From contig JAGUZU010000114.1 of assembly GCA_020060625.1 (NCBI GenBank), positions 1 through 38,574 on the forward strand: 38,574 nt of DNA. The letters run 5' to 3'. This stretch comes from Anaerolineales bacterium. Lineage in GTDB: Bacteria; Chloroflexota; Anaerolineae; Anaerolineales; Villigracilaceae. The position numbers and the translations under genes are program-made. The notes under the pieces are model-generated. The model searched no databases. It was not told the DNA's origin and saw only the letters and a list, made by a program, of their open reading frames with translations. This document shows, piece after piece, positions 1-7,937 of the stretch (its first letter is position 1; every line of letters starts with the position of its first letter).

Positions 1-25
1 GCGCGGCAAGCCGCAGCCAAAGTAA

Positions 26-44
26 GTCGGATTGGCAATCCGAC
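26..44. repeat. short intergenic palindrome
   Basis: Perfect 8-bp inverted repeat gtcggatt / aatccgac around a 3-base loop, followed by ctac. It has the same build as the hairpins at 3319-3341 and 3362-3380 (8-10 bp arms, 3-base loop, gta or ctac at the edge). This looks like a family of dispersed intergenic palindromes rather than a terminator, since no T-run follows on either strand. Confidence 0.6.
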
Positions 45-91
45 CTACGCGCAAAATCTTCGCGGTAGGCGTAGTTTTTACAGAGCAATAC

Positions 92-97
92 TATAAT
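92..97 (+). promoter_or_regulatory. possible -10 box of the STAND ATPase unit
   Basis: A perfect TATAAT lies 99 bases upstream of the chosen start codon at 197. No good -35 hexamer is found 16-18 bp upstream and there is no TG extension, so this is only a candidate. If used, the mRNA would have a leader of roughly 95 nt containing the hairpin at 162-195. Confidence 0.35.
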
Positions 98-161
98 ACG
101 GGGATACGCCGCGAGACAAATTCCTTTAGAAGTTCAAAGTTCACAAAACGTAACTGGTTTC

Positions 162-195
162 GTTCGGCATTTCAAAGGATAGGAGGAAGCCGAAC
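162..195 (+). promoter_or_regulatory. hairpin presenting the Shine-Dalgarno in its loop
   Basis: Arms gttcggc (162-168) and gccgaac (189-195) form a 7-bp stem ending one base before the ATG at 197. The 20-base loop contains the ribosome binding site AGGAGG at 181-186. The arrangement may expose the site or allow translational control; no function is proven. It also supports the start at 197. Confidence 0.4.
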
Positions 196-196
196 C

Positions 197-2809
197 ATGA
201 GTCGACAAATCACGCCCGAACGGGTGAACGTGAAGATTCGAGGCGATGTCAGCGGGCAGATCGCCATCGGAAACAATATTTTGCAGATCGGGGAAATTCA
301 CGGCGGGATCGTCAACATCATCGCGCCCGAAAAAAAGCCCGTCTTCACAAAACGGGATCAACCAGTTCTTATCCGACCGCGCGACCTGCCCGGGTTCATT
401 GACCGGGAGCGGGAGCAGGTCGCGGCGATCAAGGCGCTGGCGGTTTCGGAATCGCTGTCCGTTTTCGGCGAGGGAGGCATCGGCAAGACTGCCCTCCTCC
501 GCCATCTGGCATACCGCTCGCCCGGCGACAGTTTCCCCGATGGGATTATCTTTCTCTCCGCGCGGGGATACGCGCTCGACGACCTGCGCCAGTATATCTT
601 CGAATCGTTCTACGAAAGCGACAGCCGCGCGAAACCCACAGAAGCCGAACTGCGCCGCTCGCTGCAAGGGCTGAGGGCGCTCGTCCTGCTGGACGATCTT
701 GTTCTCGACTACAGCAGCGCCTCGGAACTCGTCAACAGCGCGCCGCAATGCTCTTTTATCTTCGCTTCGGTTGAACGTTGTTTATGGGGGGAGGGGGTCT
801 GCGTCGAATTGGGCGGGCTGTCGCTCGAGGATTCAGTCAACCTGTTCGAGCGCGAATTGAGGCGTCCGCTCGATGTGAAGGAAAGAACCGTCGCGCAGAA
901 CTTTTGCCGGGCGGTGGACGGGCATCCGCTTTACATCTTGCAAGGGGCGGCGTTGGCGCTTCGCGGGCATCCATTCACCGGCATCACGGGCGAGTCCGAA
1001 GAGGCGTTCGTAAAAAATATCCTCTCGAAACTGACACCTTCCCAACGGCAAGTCGTCAGCCTTTTGGCGGCTGCGGGCAACGCGCCCATGCCAGCGCAAC
1101 ACATAAAAGGATTGCTCCCCGGAACAAAAATCGAAGATGCGATTCGGGCTTTGCTCGACCTCAAATTGATACAGGCGCACAGCCCCGCCTACAACCTCGC
1201 CGGAACATTCGCCTCGACGCTCGAACGAACGACGGACCTCCGCGATTGGAGCGGACGGCTTCACGGCTATTTCATCGGCTGGCTCAAACAAAACCCGCCC
1301 CTGCCCGATGTTACAGACGCCCTCGACGTCCTGCTCAACCTGCTCGAAAAATCCAACCGCGATCACCGCTGGGACGATGTGATCGCCATCGGCAGGGGTA
1401 TCGAAAAAGCGCTCATCCTCGGCAAGCGGTGGTCTGCATGGGCGCGGGTGTTGGAGATGATTCTCAAAGCGGCGGAAGCCGTCGGCAACCGCGCCGCGCA
1501 AGGCTGGGTGCTTCATCAACTCGGCACGCGCGAACTCTGCATCAACAATCTCGACCCTGCGCGGCAATTCCTCACACAAGCCTTGAAGATACGCGAAGCG
1601 TTGAACGACAAAGCCGGAGCCGCCGTGACCCGCCATAATTTGAACCTGATCATTGCGCCGCCCGCCCCGCCGCGCGAAACGCCTCGTTCGGGACCCAAGC
1701 CTGGTTCAAAAGGCGGAGCCTCTCCCGTGCTGAAAACGTTTTTCGCGCTCGTTACGATCTCGGTCATTGCGTTCATCGCTATCCAAATCCTTCCAGACCT
1801 GTTCCCGCCTCAACCACCCGAGGAGGTTCACCCCGCGCAAGTTGCAACTACAAAGCCAAAGCCTGCCGCGCCTCCCCAAAAAACACCGACTCGAACCCCG
1901 ACAAAGACCATCACGCCTTCGCCCACCCTGCCCCCATGCCGCGCAGGGATTTGGTATTGTGAAGATTTCGACGATGGCAAAGCGCAGTTCTGGGAACTCG
2001 AATCGGGTTGGTCCATCCAAAATTACGTACTCAACGGCAAAGGTCATCGCTTTGCCATATTGACCGATCACGAATGGAGCGACTACCGCGTTAACTACCA
2101 TTTGAATATCATTTCAGGAACCATCCACTTGAACTACCGTCTCTCCTCCGGGAACAACGGGTTTTACCGATATTTCATCGGCGTTGACGAAAACGGCGTC
2201 AGCCTCAGCCGGCAGAACAACGACAGGTTTACCCCGCTTACCTACCAGAGCTTCTACATCCAGCGGGGCAACTGGCATGCCGTCGAAATTTACGGCTGGG
2301 GCGGGCATATCCAAATTTACCTGGATGATGAATTGGTGATCGAATATGTGGATGAGAATTACATCTCGAGCGGCACAATTGCCTTTGAAACGCTGGACAA
2401 CTCCAGCGCGCAAATTGACAACATCGAAGTGACAGGGGCAGGCGACGAACCGCCTGTGTATGTGCAACCCGTTGCGCCGCCTGAATACGTCCCGCCTGCT
2501 GAAAACCCGCCGAGCGGACCCGTCAGCATCATCACGCCTGAGCCTCTTCCAGTCACCTGCACCACCACTTTCATGACATGGGAGGAACTCACCGACCGCC
2601 CCGGCATGGATTATTGGAGCGGCACGCACACCGGCGGCATAGACAGTGTCGCCATTACCGCCTCGAAGTGCCAGCAAATGTGCCTGCAAGACTCCGCCTG
2701 CAAGGCATTTACATACGATACCTATATCAACCAATGCTGGCTGAAGAACGGACAGCCGGACCCGGTCTATAAATATCAGGATATTTCAGGCATAAAGGTC
2801 TGCCAGTGA
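197..2809 (+). CDS. membrane-anchored STAND/NB-ARC ATPase with concanavalin-like and PAN/apple ectodomain
   Basis: Predicted 870-residue signalling ATPase. The frame is open from 32, but AGGAGG at 181-186 places the start at 197. Order of parts: motif GDVSGQIAIGNNI (16-28), shared with the next gene; NB-ARC-type ATPase with Walker A GEGGIGKT (91-98), Walker B LVLLDD (162-167) and a GHPL motif (242-245); winged-helix-like segment (~280-340); TPR-like helices (~380-485); basic and proline-rich stretch; one membrane span (~514-536); Pro/Thr-rich linker; concanavalin/LamG-like beta domain (~588-746); C-terminal PAN/apple-like domain with six cysteines (788, 825, 829, 835, 847, 869). The N-terminal part would be cytoplasmic and the C-terminal part outside. 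STAND proteins switch on by nucleotide-dependent oligomerisation after ligand sensing; an outside sensor here is inference. The neighbouring gene, 17 bases away, is the likely partner. Confidence 0.85.
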   Translation: MSRQITPERVNVKIRGDVSGQIAIGNNILQIGEIHGGIVNIIAPEKKPVFTKRDQPVLIRPRDLPGFIDREREQVAAIKALAVSESLSVFGEGGIGKTALLRHLAYRSPGDSFPDGIIFLSARGYALDDLRQYIFESFYESDSRAKPTEAELRRSLQGLRALVLLDDLVLDYSSASELVNSAPQCSFIFASVERCLWGEGVCVELGGLSLEDSVNLFERELRRPLDVKERTVAQNFCRAVDGHPLYILQGAALALRGHPFTGITGESEEAFVKNILSKLTPSQRQVVSLLAAAGNAPMPAQHIKGLLPGTKIEDAIRALLDLKLIQAHSPAYNLAGTFASTLERTTDLRDWSGRLHGYFIGWLKQNPPLPDVTDALDVLLNLLEKSNRDHRWDDVIAIGRGIEKALILGKRWSAWARVLEMILKAAEAVGNRAAQGWVLHQLGTRELCINNLDPARQFLTQALKIREALNDKAGAAVTRHNLNLIIAPPAPPRETPRSGPKPGSKGGASPVLKTFFALVTISVIAFIAIQILPDLFPPQPPEEVHPAQVATTKPKPAAPPQKTPTRTPTKTITPSPTLPPCRAGIWYCEDFDDGKAQFWELESGWSIQNYVLNGKGHRFAILTDHEWSDYRVNYHLNIISGTIHLNYRLSSGNNGFYRYFIGVDENGVSLSRQNNDRFTPLTYQSFYIQRGNWHAVEIYGWGGHIQIYLDDELVIEYVDENYISSGTIAFETLDNSSAQIDNIEVTGAGDEPPVYVQPVAPPEYVPPAENPPSGPVSIITPEPLPVTCTTTFMTWEELTDRPGMDYWSGTHTGGIDSVAITASKCQQMCLQDSACKAFTYDTYINQCWLKNGQPDPVYKYQDISGIKVCQ

Positions 2810-2826
2810 TGAAAGGATGATGGAAA

Positions 2827-3279
2827 ATGGCTCGGAAAACAAAACCAAAACAGGCGCCCGCGCAAGGCTCCATTGAAGTCAATTTGACGGGAAACGTCGG
2901 TGGACAGGTGGCGGTAGGCTCGAACATTCAGCAGACGCAGAATATCTCAAAAGGCTTGTCCGCTTTGAGCGAAGAGGATCGGGCGTTATTATCCGCTTTG
3001 ATCGCGGAATTCATGCAAAAGGTCAGGGGAGAGGCGCCGGAGGAGCAAAAGGATGAGGCGCTGGAGAAAGCGTCCGAATTGGAGCAAGCCATCACGGCGG
3101 AGGAGCCGAACGTCTCCACGATGGAACATGTCAAGGATTGGTTCGTGAAGAATATCCCCGCTCTTGCCGGCACAGTGACCGGGTTGATCGTCAACCCCAT
3201 CGTCGGCAAACTGGTGGAAGCCGCCGGGGAAACGGTGGCACACGAGTTCAAACTGCGCTTTGGCTCTGCCGGCGGCTGA
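2827..3279 (+). CDS. small protein sharing the STAND N-terminal motif, hydrophobic C-terminus
   Basis: 150 residues, no recognised full-length family. It starts 17 bases after the ATPase stop, with AAAGGA at 2812-2817 as ribosome binding site, so the two form an operon. Residues 22-34 (TGNVGGQVAVGSN region) match the ATPase motif at 16-28: G-x-V-x-G-Q-x-A-x-G-x-N-I. Residues 45-95 are predicted helical and rich in Glu/Lys/Leu; residues 108-132 form a glycine-containing hydrophobic segment interrupted by Asn-Pro, which could insert in or lie on a membrane. The shared motif suggests a homotypic contact with the ATPase, making this a candidate adaptor or membrane effector. That role is inferred; no catalytic motif is visible. 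Confidence 0.75.
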   Translation: MARKTKPKQAPAQGSIEVNLTGNVGGQVAVGSNIQQTQNISKGLSALSEEDRALLSALIAEFMQKVRGEAPEEQKDEALEKASELEQAITAEEPNVSTMEHVKDWFVKNIPALAGTVTGLIVNPIVGKLVEAAGETVAHEFKLRFGSAGG

Positions 3280-3318
3280 GTTCCACTCTTTAACCAGACC
3301 ACTTGCATAAGTATTTGT

Positions 3319-3341
3319 AGGGCGGGTTTTCAACCCGCCCT
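3319..3341. terminator. hairpin after the two-gene STAND unit
   Basis: Perfect 10-bp stem agggcgggtt / aacccgccct with a 3-base loop, 40 bases after the stop of the small protein gene. The downstream sequence (atatcaatttt) is AT-rich but not a clean T-run. It may end the + strand unit, and it also resembles the dispersed palindromes at 26-44 and 3362-3380. Confidence 0.5.
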
Positions 3342-3361
3342 ATATCAATTTTCAGAATGGC

Positions 3362-3380
3362 GTCAGGCTGAAAGCCTGAC
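3362..3380. repeat. short intergenic palindrome
   Basis: Perfect 8-bp arms gtcaggct / agcctgac, 3-base loop, followed by ctac, as at 26-44. The accessory two-gene unit is therefore bracketed by similar palindromes, which may be recombination or insertion scars. Confidence 0.55.
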
Positions 3381-3407
3381 CTACATACGATCTTTGCAAG
3401 AAATCTA

Positions 3408-3454
3408 CTTTAAAATCAAAAACCTGACAGCCGTTGAGGAACGGCTGTCAGGTT
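3408..3454 (-). terminator. rho-independent terminator of the secreted-protein gene
   Basis: Perfect 15-bp stem (3421-3435 with 3440-3454) and 4-base loop. Read on the - strand, the stem is followed by TTTTTGATTTTA, a good U-rich tail. It lies 31 bases after the stop of the gene at 3486-3902. Confidence 0.85.
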
Positions 3455-3485
3455 GCAGACAGGGCGCAGCTGCGAAAACAAAAGA

Positions 3486-3902
3486 TCAGCGGCGGGACCA
3501 AACGACTCCCAGCCAGTCCGTCAGGGTGTCGGTGGAGGAATCGTAGGTGTAGGTAAACAGGTAGTTTCCGGCATGGGTGGGAGGCGAGGTTTGGCAGTAA
3601 ACATCGAGGTAACCCGAAAGAGCGCTCCCTGAAGCCGAGAGCGTACCGCGGGCAGATGCGGCGGAGAGAAAATCGCCCGTATCGGGGTCGAGCCCGCAGA
3701 TGGTGGCGCCGTCGTCGTAATAGCGGACATGACGGGTCCCACCGCCTCCGCCGCCGATATTCAGGGTTTGACTGCTGCCGTCAATATCGATGGACGTCCA
3801 AACGCCGATGAAAGGATCGGGCTTTGCGCTTGCGGGGGATGCAATGAGGATGGCGATCAACAACACGGCTGTGACAAGGGAGGGTAAAAGGTGTTTTTTC
3901 AT
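3486..3902 (-). CDS. small secreted protein, unknown function
   Basis: 138 residues. The N-terminus is a classical signal peptide: MKKH, a hydrophobic core of about 16 residues, then ASA as a likely signal peptidase I site near residue 26. The mature part is rich in Gly, Ser, Thr and aromatic residues, contains a GGGGGG run and two cysteines that could form a disulfide, and looks beta-rich. No family is recognised. Ribosome binding site AAAGGAG lies about 10 bases upstream of the ATG. A strong terminator follows, so it is likely a single-gene transcript. It is divergent from the membrane protein gene at 4211. Confidence 0.75.
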   Translation of the reverse strand: MKKHLLPSLVTAVLLIAILIASPASAKPDPFIGVWTSIDIDGSSQTLNIGGGGGGTRHVRYYDDGATICGLDPDTGDFLSAASARGTLSASGSALSGYLDVYCQTSPPTHAGNYLFTYTYDSSTDTLTDWLGVVWSRR

Positions 3903-4210
3903 TTCTAAAATTCTCCTTTCGCTTGTTCAGCAATAACATTAAAGACAGTTGCGCCCATGTCGTATTCATAGTAGCACAAAACGCGCCAGGTTCATTCCTG
4001 CTGTAAATTCCCCCAAATTTCCTAATGACAACCCGTTGACTCCTGCATCCAACATAGGTCGAGCAGGGGGATACGGATGCCCTCTATTTGTCAAAACCCA
4101 GGAGCGGCTATTGGAAAACATGCGCGGCAGGACGGAGGGGGCGGGCAGAGTTCGTAATAAATAACCGACAGCATACGTCTACACACAAACCGGAGAAACG
4201 GAGCTTTATT
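3903..4210. other. 308-nt divergent intergenic region, no recognised element
   Basis: Lies between two divergent genes and must contain promoters for both, but no convincing paired -35/-10 was found on either strand (a TTGACT at 4036-4041 has no -10 at the right distance). No hairpin repeat, RNA gene or short ORF with a ribosome binding site was recognised. Confidence 0.4.
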
Positions 4211-4579
4211 ATGAGACTTTCCTACTGGCATTACGGGGTCATCGTGTGCAGTCTTGCCACCGCAACGTTCCACATCCTGTGTTACCCATACTTTGGTCTT
4301 TTCGACCCAATCGTCTTGAACGGCTTCGGGTCATTGGCGCTGCTGGCGGCGTATTTTCTGCCCATCCCCTTCTTTATGAAAAGACGCCGCATCTTCTACT
4401 GGACGATCATTGGTTACGCCTTACTTACCATCCTTCTTTGGATCATCCTTGGCGACAAAACTTTCAAGTTCGAAAGCACCGCCGCGTTGGGGTATTACGC
4501 CAAGGTCGCCGAGATGTTCCTGCTGATCTTTATGATGTATGACCTGCCAAAGTACCTATCCGCCCGGGCGAAGAATTGA
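4211..4579 (+). CDS. small integral membrane protein, unknown function
   Basis: 122 residues from the ATG at 4211; the frame is open from 4088, but GGAG at 4200-4203 sits 7 bases before 4211 and the upstream codons lack membrane-protein character. Four hydrophobic segments are visible (about residues 6-26, 36-56, 63-82 and 100-116), with a positive cluster MKRRR between segments 2 and 3, suggesting four membrane helices. No catalytic motif or family was recognised. A strong hairpin follows immediately, so it appears to be a single-gene transcript. Confidence 0.7.
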   Translation: MRLSYWHYGVIVCSLATATFHILCYPYFGLFDPIVLNGFGSLALLAAYFLPIPFFMKRRRIFYWTIIGYALLTILLWIILGDKTFKFESTAALGYYAKVAEMFLLIFMMYDLPKYLSARAKN

Positions 4580-4583
4580 ATTA

Positions 4584-4620
4584 CGAGACCTCCGAGGTCT
4601 TAAAGACCTCGGAGGTCTCG
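4584..4620. terminator. long hairpin between convergent genes, likely bidirectional terminator
   Basis: Near-continuous inverted repeat: cgagacctccgaggtctt (4584-4601) pairs with 4603-4620. On the + strand it is followed by the pyrimidine-rich tctctttccttct. It lies between the ends of the small membrane protein gene and nrdJ and probably serves both. The arms are themselves partly palindromic, typical of dispersed hairpin repeats. Confidence 0.65.
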
Positions 4621-4631
4621 TCTCTTTCCTT

Positions 4632-7211
4632 CTAACACTCACTATACCCGCAGGCATAGCATTTGCGGCAGCCTTCTTCATTGACTACCGCCGCTTCGCC
4701 GCATTCGGGGCAAAGGTCGCCGATCTTCATCTTGTTCATCGCGGCTTCCTCTTCGATGGTGTGTCCGCCGCCGTTGCCGTTGGATTTCACCTCTTCCGTG
4801 ACGATTCCGTTTTTCTCATTCAGGTACTGATCCAACACCTGACCGATCCCATCCGGCAGCGACCTGACGCGGTTGGGACCGAATCCCAGCGAACGTCCGC
4901 CGCCGATGCCGATCAGTTGGATGACGACTTCGCGCATCCTGTCCAACGGGGCGACAGGCGATGCCATGCGCAGGATATACGAGATCAAACGTCCAATCGC
5001 TTCGGAGACTGCGGCGGTCTCGGAACCCGCCTTGGCGGTATTGACGAAGGTCTCGAAAGGCTGGTTGCCGCCGTTTTCGTTGATGGTGATAAAGGTCTTG
5101 CCGACGGGCGTCTCGATGTTGTACGTACTGCCAGTCAACGCTTTGGGGCGGGGTTTCTTGGTCCCATGCCACAGGGTGGGAACGGCTTGTTTTGCAGAAT
5201 CAGTTTCGGGCTGAGTCTGAAGCGGGGCTTTCTTCTCCGCAGTGGCTTTCGTCTCCAGCACCACGATCTCGCGCGAACCCGTCACGTACACCGTGATCCC
5301 CTTGCAGCCGAGTTCCCATGCCAGTTGATACGCAGTCGCCACGTCGCTTTCGGTTGCGCCTTCCGGGAAGTTGACGGTCTTCGAGAGCGAGTTGTCCACG
5401 AAGGCTTGCAGCGCACCCTGCATCCGCACGTGTTCCTCAGCGGTGATATCGCCCGAAACAACGAAGGTATCGCGCACCGCCTGCGGGATTTCCGCAATGT
5501 GCTGGCACGTCCCTTCGCGCATCACCTGCTCGACAATCTCCTGACGCTTCTCTTCGCCCAAGCCGAGTTTCTTCAACGCCTCATCGAAGCGCGGGCTGGC
5601 ATACGTGAGCGTCAGGTCTTTGCCGTTATCGTTGACGTGGCGGATGTAGGCGAGCGCAAAGACGGGTTCGCAGCCGTAGCCTTCACAGCCTGCGACGGTG
5701 GCGATGGTGCCAGTCGGCGCGACGGTGGTCTGCGCGGCGTTGCGGATGCCGTGCTGCTTGATACCTTTGACCACCGCCTCCCACTGGACTTCGGGTCTGT
5801 ACCAGTTATTCTCGAACTTGATCAGCGACTGAGGCGGAGTCCACTTCATGTCGTCCATGTCGTAGATCGAGCCTTGTATCGCGGGGAAAGGTCCGCGCTC
5901 CTGCGCGAGTTCGACGCTGGTCATCATCGCGTGATAGCGGACGAACTCCATCACCTGCGCGCCGAACTCCTGACCTTCCTTCGAGCCGTAGCGCACACCC
6001 ACGTGGTACATCAAGTCCGCGAGACCCATGATTCCAAGCCCGATGCGGCGGGCTTTGTGAGCCGCTTCTTTCAACTGCGCCACAGCTGGAACGTAGGCAT
6101 TGGCTTCCACCACGTCATCCAAGAAGCGCGTAGCGGTCACAACGCTCTTGCGCAGAGTTTCCCAATCCACCGTGCCATCCGCTCCGCAATGCTCGTTCAA
6201 ATTCACCGAACCAAGACAGCAATTCTCGTAAGGTCCAAGCCATTGCTCTCCACACGGATTTGTCGCTTCGAGCGGATACAAATGCGGGACAGGGTTACTG
6301 CGGTTTGCCGCATCCAAAAACAGAACGCCAGGCTCGCCGTTGTGATGCGCCTGTTTGACGATCTTATTAAACAATTCGCGCGCGTTGACCTTCTTATAGG
6401 TGTTGATCTTGATTCCCGCAGCCTCGGCTTGTTCAAGCGTGCCTTTGAAGCCTTTTTTCTTTACTTCAATCAGGTCGGGGAAGCGCAATTCCCATTCCTT
6501 GTCATCCTTCACGGCTTGCATGAACGCATCCGTGATGCCGACGGAAATGTTGAAATTGGTGATGTGATTCTCGTTGGTCTTGCACGTGATGAAATCCTCC
6601 ACATCGGGATGATCCACGCGCAGGACAGCCATGTTCGCGCCGCGGCGGGTTCCGCCTTGCGCGATCTCCCCAAAGGCATGGTCATACACGCGCAAAAATC
6701 CGACAGGACCCGTCGCCTGCCCGGCGGAGCTTTGCACAAATCCGCCTTTTGGGCGCAGGCGTGAAAACGAAAAGCCATTCCCGCCTCCCGTCTGCTGGAT
6801 TAGCGCGGCGTCGCGCAGGGTTTGGAAGATGCCCGCTGAATCACGCCCCATGTCGTCGGTGATCGGAAGCACAAAACATGCAGCCAGCTGCCCAAGTGGA
6901 GTTCCCGCGCCGGTAAAGGTGGGAGAGTTCGGGAAAAACTTCTTGCTCGAAAGCAAATGATAATACTCGACCGCGCGCTTCCGAACGTCCGCGCCCCACT
7001 GCTCTTCGACCTTTGCCACGTGATACGCCACACGCCAGAACATCTCTTCGACGTTCTCGGCGGGTTTGCCGTCGTCGCCGCGGCGGACATAGCGCTTCAT
7101 CAACACCTGGCGGGCGTTGTCGGTCAACTGCGCCTTCGGCAGTCCCTTCGGCATGGGCGGCGTGGGCAGAAGTCCGTTTTTGGCTTTGGGTTCAGCAGAT
7201 TTGGTTACCAT
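4632..7211 (-). CDS. nrdJ: class II (adenosylcobalamin-dependent) ribonucleoside-diphosphate reductase
   Basis: 859 residues. Reduces ribonucleotides to deoxyribonucleotides using a thiyl radical made from coenzyme B12, without oxygen or a small subunit. NPCGE (318-322) holds the radical cysteine C320 and E322; the redox pair is C112 (in QLAACF) and C331 (in YENCCLGS). A TSCPD-type domain lies around residues 690-790, and the C-terminus carries a CxxC...CxxC zinc-ribbon-like tail ending YSEC that would re-reduce the active site. No N-terminal ATP-cone is evident. AGGAG about 8 bases before the ATG supports the start. It lies 157 bases downstream of nrdR on the same strand, beyond a terminator, so it may be read by read-through or by its own promoter. 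Confidence 0.96.
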   Translation of the reverse strand: MVTKSAEPKAKNGLLPTPPMPKGLPKAQLTDNARQVLMKRYVRRGDDGKPAENVEEMFWRVAYHVAKVEEQWGADVRKRAVEYYHLLSSKKFFPNSPTFTGAGTPLGQLAACFVLPITDDMGRDSAGIFQTLRDAALIQQTGGGNGFSFSRLRPKGGFVQSSAGQATGPVGFLRVYDHAFGEIAQGGTRRGANMAVLRVDHPDVEDFITCKTNENHITNFNISVGITDAFMQAVKDDKEWELRFPDLIEVKKKGFKGTLEQAEAAGIKINTYKKVNARELFNKIVKQAHHNGEPGVLFLDAANRSNPVPHLYPLEATNPCGEQWLGPYENCCLGSVNLNEHCGADGTVDWETLRKSVVTATRFLDDVVEANAYVPAVAQLKEAAHKARRIGLGIMGLADLMYHVGVRYGSKEGQEFGAQVMEFVRYHAMMTSVELAQERGPFPAIQGSIYDMDDMKWTPPQSLIKFENNWYRPEVQWEAVVKGIKQHGIRNAAQTTVAPTGTIATVAGCEGYGCEPVFALAYIRHVNDNGKDLTLTYASPRFDEALKKLGLGEEKRQEIVEQVMREGTCQHIAEIPQAVRDTFVVSGDITAEEHVRMQGALQAFVDNSLSKTVNFPEGATESDVATAYQLAWELGCKGITVYVTGSREIVVLETKATAEKKAPLQTQPETDSAKQAVPTLWHGTKKPRPKALTGSTYNIETPVGKTFITINENGGNQPFETFVNTAKAGSETAAVSEAIGRLISYILRMASPVAPLDRMREVVIQLIGIGGGRSLGFGPNRVRSLPDGIGQVLDQYLNEKNGIVTEEVKSNGNGGGHTIEEEAAMNKMKIGDLCPECGEAAVVNEEGCRKCYACGYSEC

Positions 7212-7242
7212 GGTGTACTCTCCTGTAAAGTTTTTTTCGCTG

Positions 7243-7306
7243 TCACTCTGAGCGTAGCGAAGAGTCTCGCCCGGCGTACAGAGACCTTTCGCTTCACTCA
7301 GGGTGA
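7243..7306. repeat. BIME-like imperfect palindrome
   Basis: Two 26-base arms (7243-7268 and 7281-7306) match as inverted repeats at about 21 of 26 positions, with a 12-base centre. The arm core tcactctgag..agcgaa is typical of dispersed intergenic repeats. It lies between nrdR and the ribosome binding site of nrdJ. Confidence 0.6.
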
Positions 7307-7320
7307 TAAAAAGCAGCGAT

Positions 7321-7365
7321 ACAAAAAGGCAAAGACACTCCCCCCTTGGAGGGCGTCCTTGCCTT
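7321..7365 (-). terminator. terminator-like hairpin between nrdR and nrdJ
   Basis: On the - strand AAGGCAA pairs with TTGCCTT and, inside, GAC with GTC and CCTCC with GGGGG, followed by a T-run (rc of 7321-7327). It begins 4 bases after the nrdR stop codon. It would end or reduce transcription before nrdJ. Confidence 0.65.
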
Positions 7366-7368
7366 GAA

Positions 7369-7818
7369 TTAGTCTTTCAGCAGCAGATCTATTTCTTTGC
7401 GGATGGACTGGAGATCGTCCAAGCCCAGATACACAATCGCATAACGGATGTACGCGATCTGATCCACCTCCTTCAAAATTTTCATCACCAAATCTCCGAC
7501 AACGCGGGAGGAGACCTCCGCCTTGCCGAGTTTTTGCAATTGCGATTCGACCTGCCCGATCATACGCTCGATGTCCGCCGCGGAGACGGGGCGTTTGGCG
7601 CAGGAGATGCGGATTCCGCGCGCCATCTTCTCGCGGTCGAATTCCTCGCGCATGCCATCCTGCTTGATGATGAGCGGAACGGCAAGGATGGGACGCTCGT
7701 AACTGCTGAAACGCTGGCGGCATTTCAGGCATTCGCGGCGGCGGCGAATCCCCCCGTGACTGTCGTGGGAGGTATCCAACACCTTTGAGTCGTGATGTTT
7801 GCAGTACGGACAACGCAC
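7369..7818 (-). CDS. nrdR: transcriptional repressor NrdR
   Basis: 149 residues, the usual family length. NrdR senses ATP/dATP through its ATP-cone and represses ribonucleotide reductase genes by binding paired NrdR boxes. The N-terminal zinc ribbon has C3, C6, C30 and C33; the ATP-cone covers about residues 46-136. The start is GTG at 7818, with AGGAG 9 bases upstream. The next gene downstream is nrdJ, its expected target. Two NrdR-box-like sites lie in its own leader, so it is probably autoregulated. Confidence 0.97.
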   Translation of the reverse strand: MRCPYCKHHDSKVLDTSHDSHGGIRRRRECLKCRQRFSSYERPILAVPLIIKQDGMREEFDREKMARGIRISCAKRPVSAADIERMIGQVESQLQKLGKAEVSSRVVGDLVMKILKEVDQIAYIRYAIVYLGLDDLQSIRKEIDLLLKD

Positions 7819-7853
7819 CGAAAAAGGCTCCTAAATTAGAACAGATGTATCAG

Positions 7854-7863
7854 CCATATATGG
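7854..7863. promoter_or_regulatory. NrdR-box-like operator 2
   Basis: Perfect palindrome CCATATATGG, matching the C-w-ATATAT-w-G core of NrdR boxes. Its centre lies 31 bp from the centre of the ATATAT core of the site at 7883-7894, the spacing usual for paired NrdR boxes (about three helix turns). Confidence 0.65.
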
Positions 7864-7882
7864 GCGTAAAGGCTCTGCATCC

Positions 7883-7894
7883 CCGTATATATGG
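7883..7894. promoter_or_regulatory. NrdR-box-like operator 1
   Basis: CCGTATATATGG; on the - strand CCATATATACGG, with the C-x-ATATAT core of NrdR boxes. It starts about 10 bases downstream of the predicted nrdR transcription start, a position that would block transcription. Confidence 0.6.
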
Positions 7895-7908
7895 TCAAAG
7901 TGATTGGC

Positions 7909-7937
7909 ATTTTACTCCCTCCTCCATACATTGACAA
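7909..7937 (-). promoter_or_regulatory. sigma70-type promoter of nrdR
   Basis: On the - strand: -35 TTGTCA (7932-7937), 17-bp spacer, -10 TAAAAT (7909-7914). Each hexamer is one base from consensus. Predicted start near 7902, giving a leader of about 84 nt that contains both NrdR-box-like sites. Confidence 0.7.

Noticed and set aside
32-196. 55-codon N-terminal extension of the STAND ATPase
   Set aside because: No ribosome binding site at 32, the segment reads as low-quality basic sequence, and a strong AGGAGG serves the ATG at 197.
3319-3454. CRISPR-like array in the cluster of hairpins
   Set aside because: The three palindromes differ in sequence and spacing; there are no repeated units with spacers.
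4539-6764. 741-codon + strand open frame opposite nrdJ
   Set aside because: Its complement is a full-length nrdJ with all catalytic motifs; the frame is a GC-driven shadow with no family match and no ribosome binding site.
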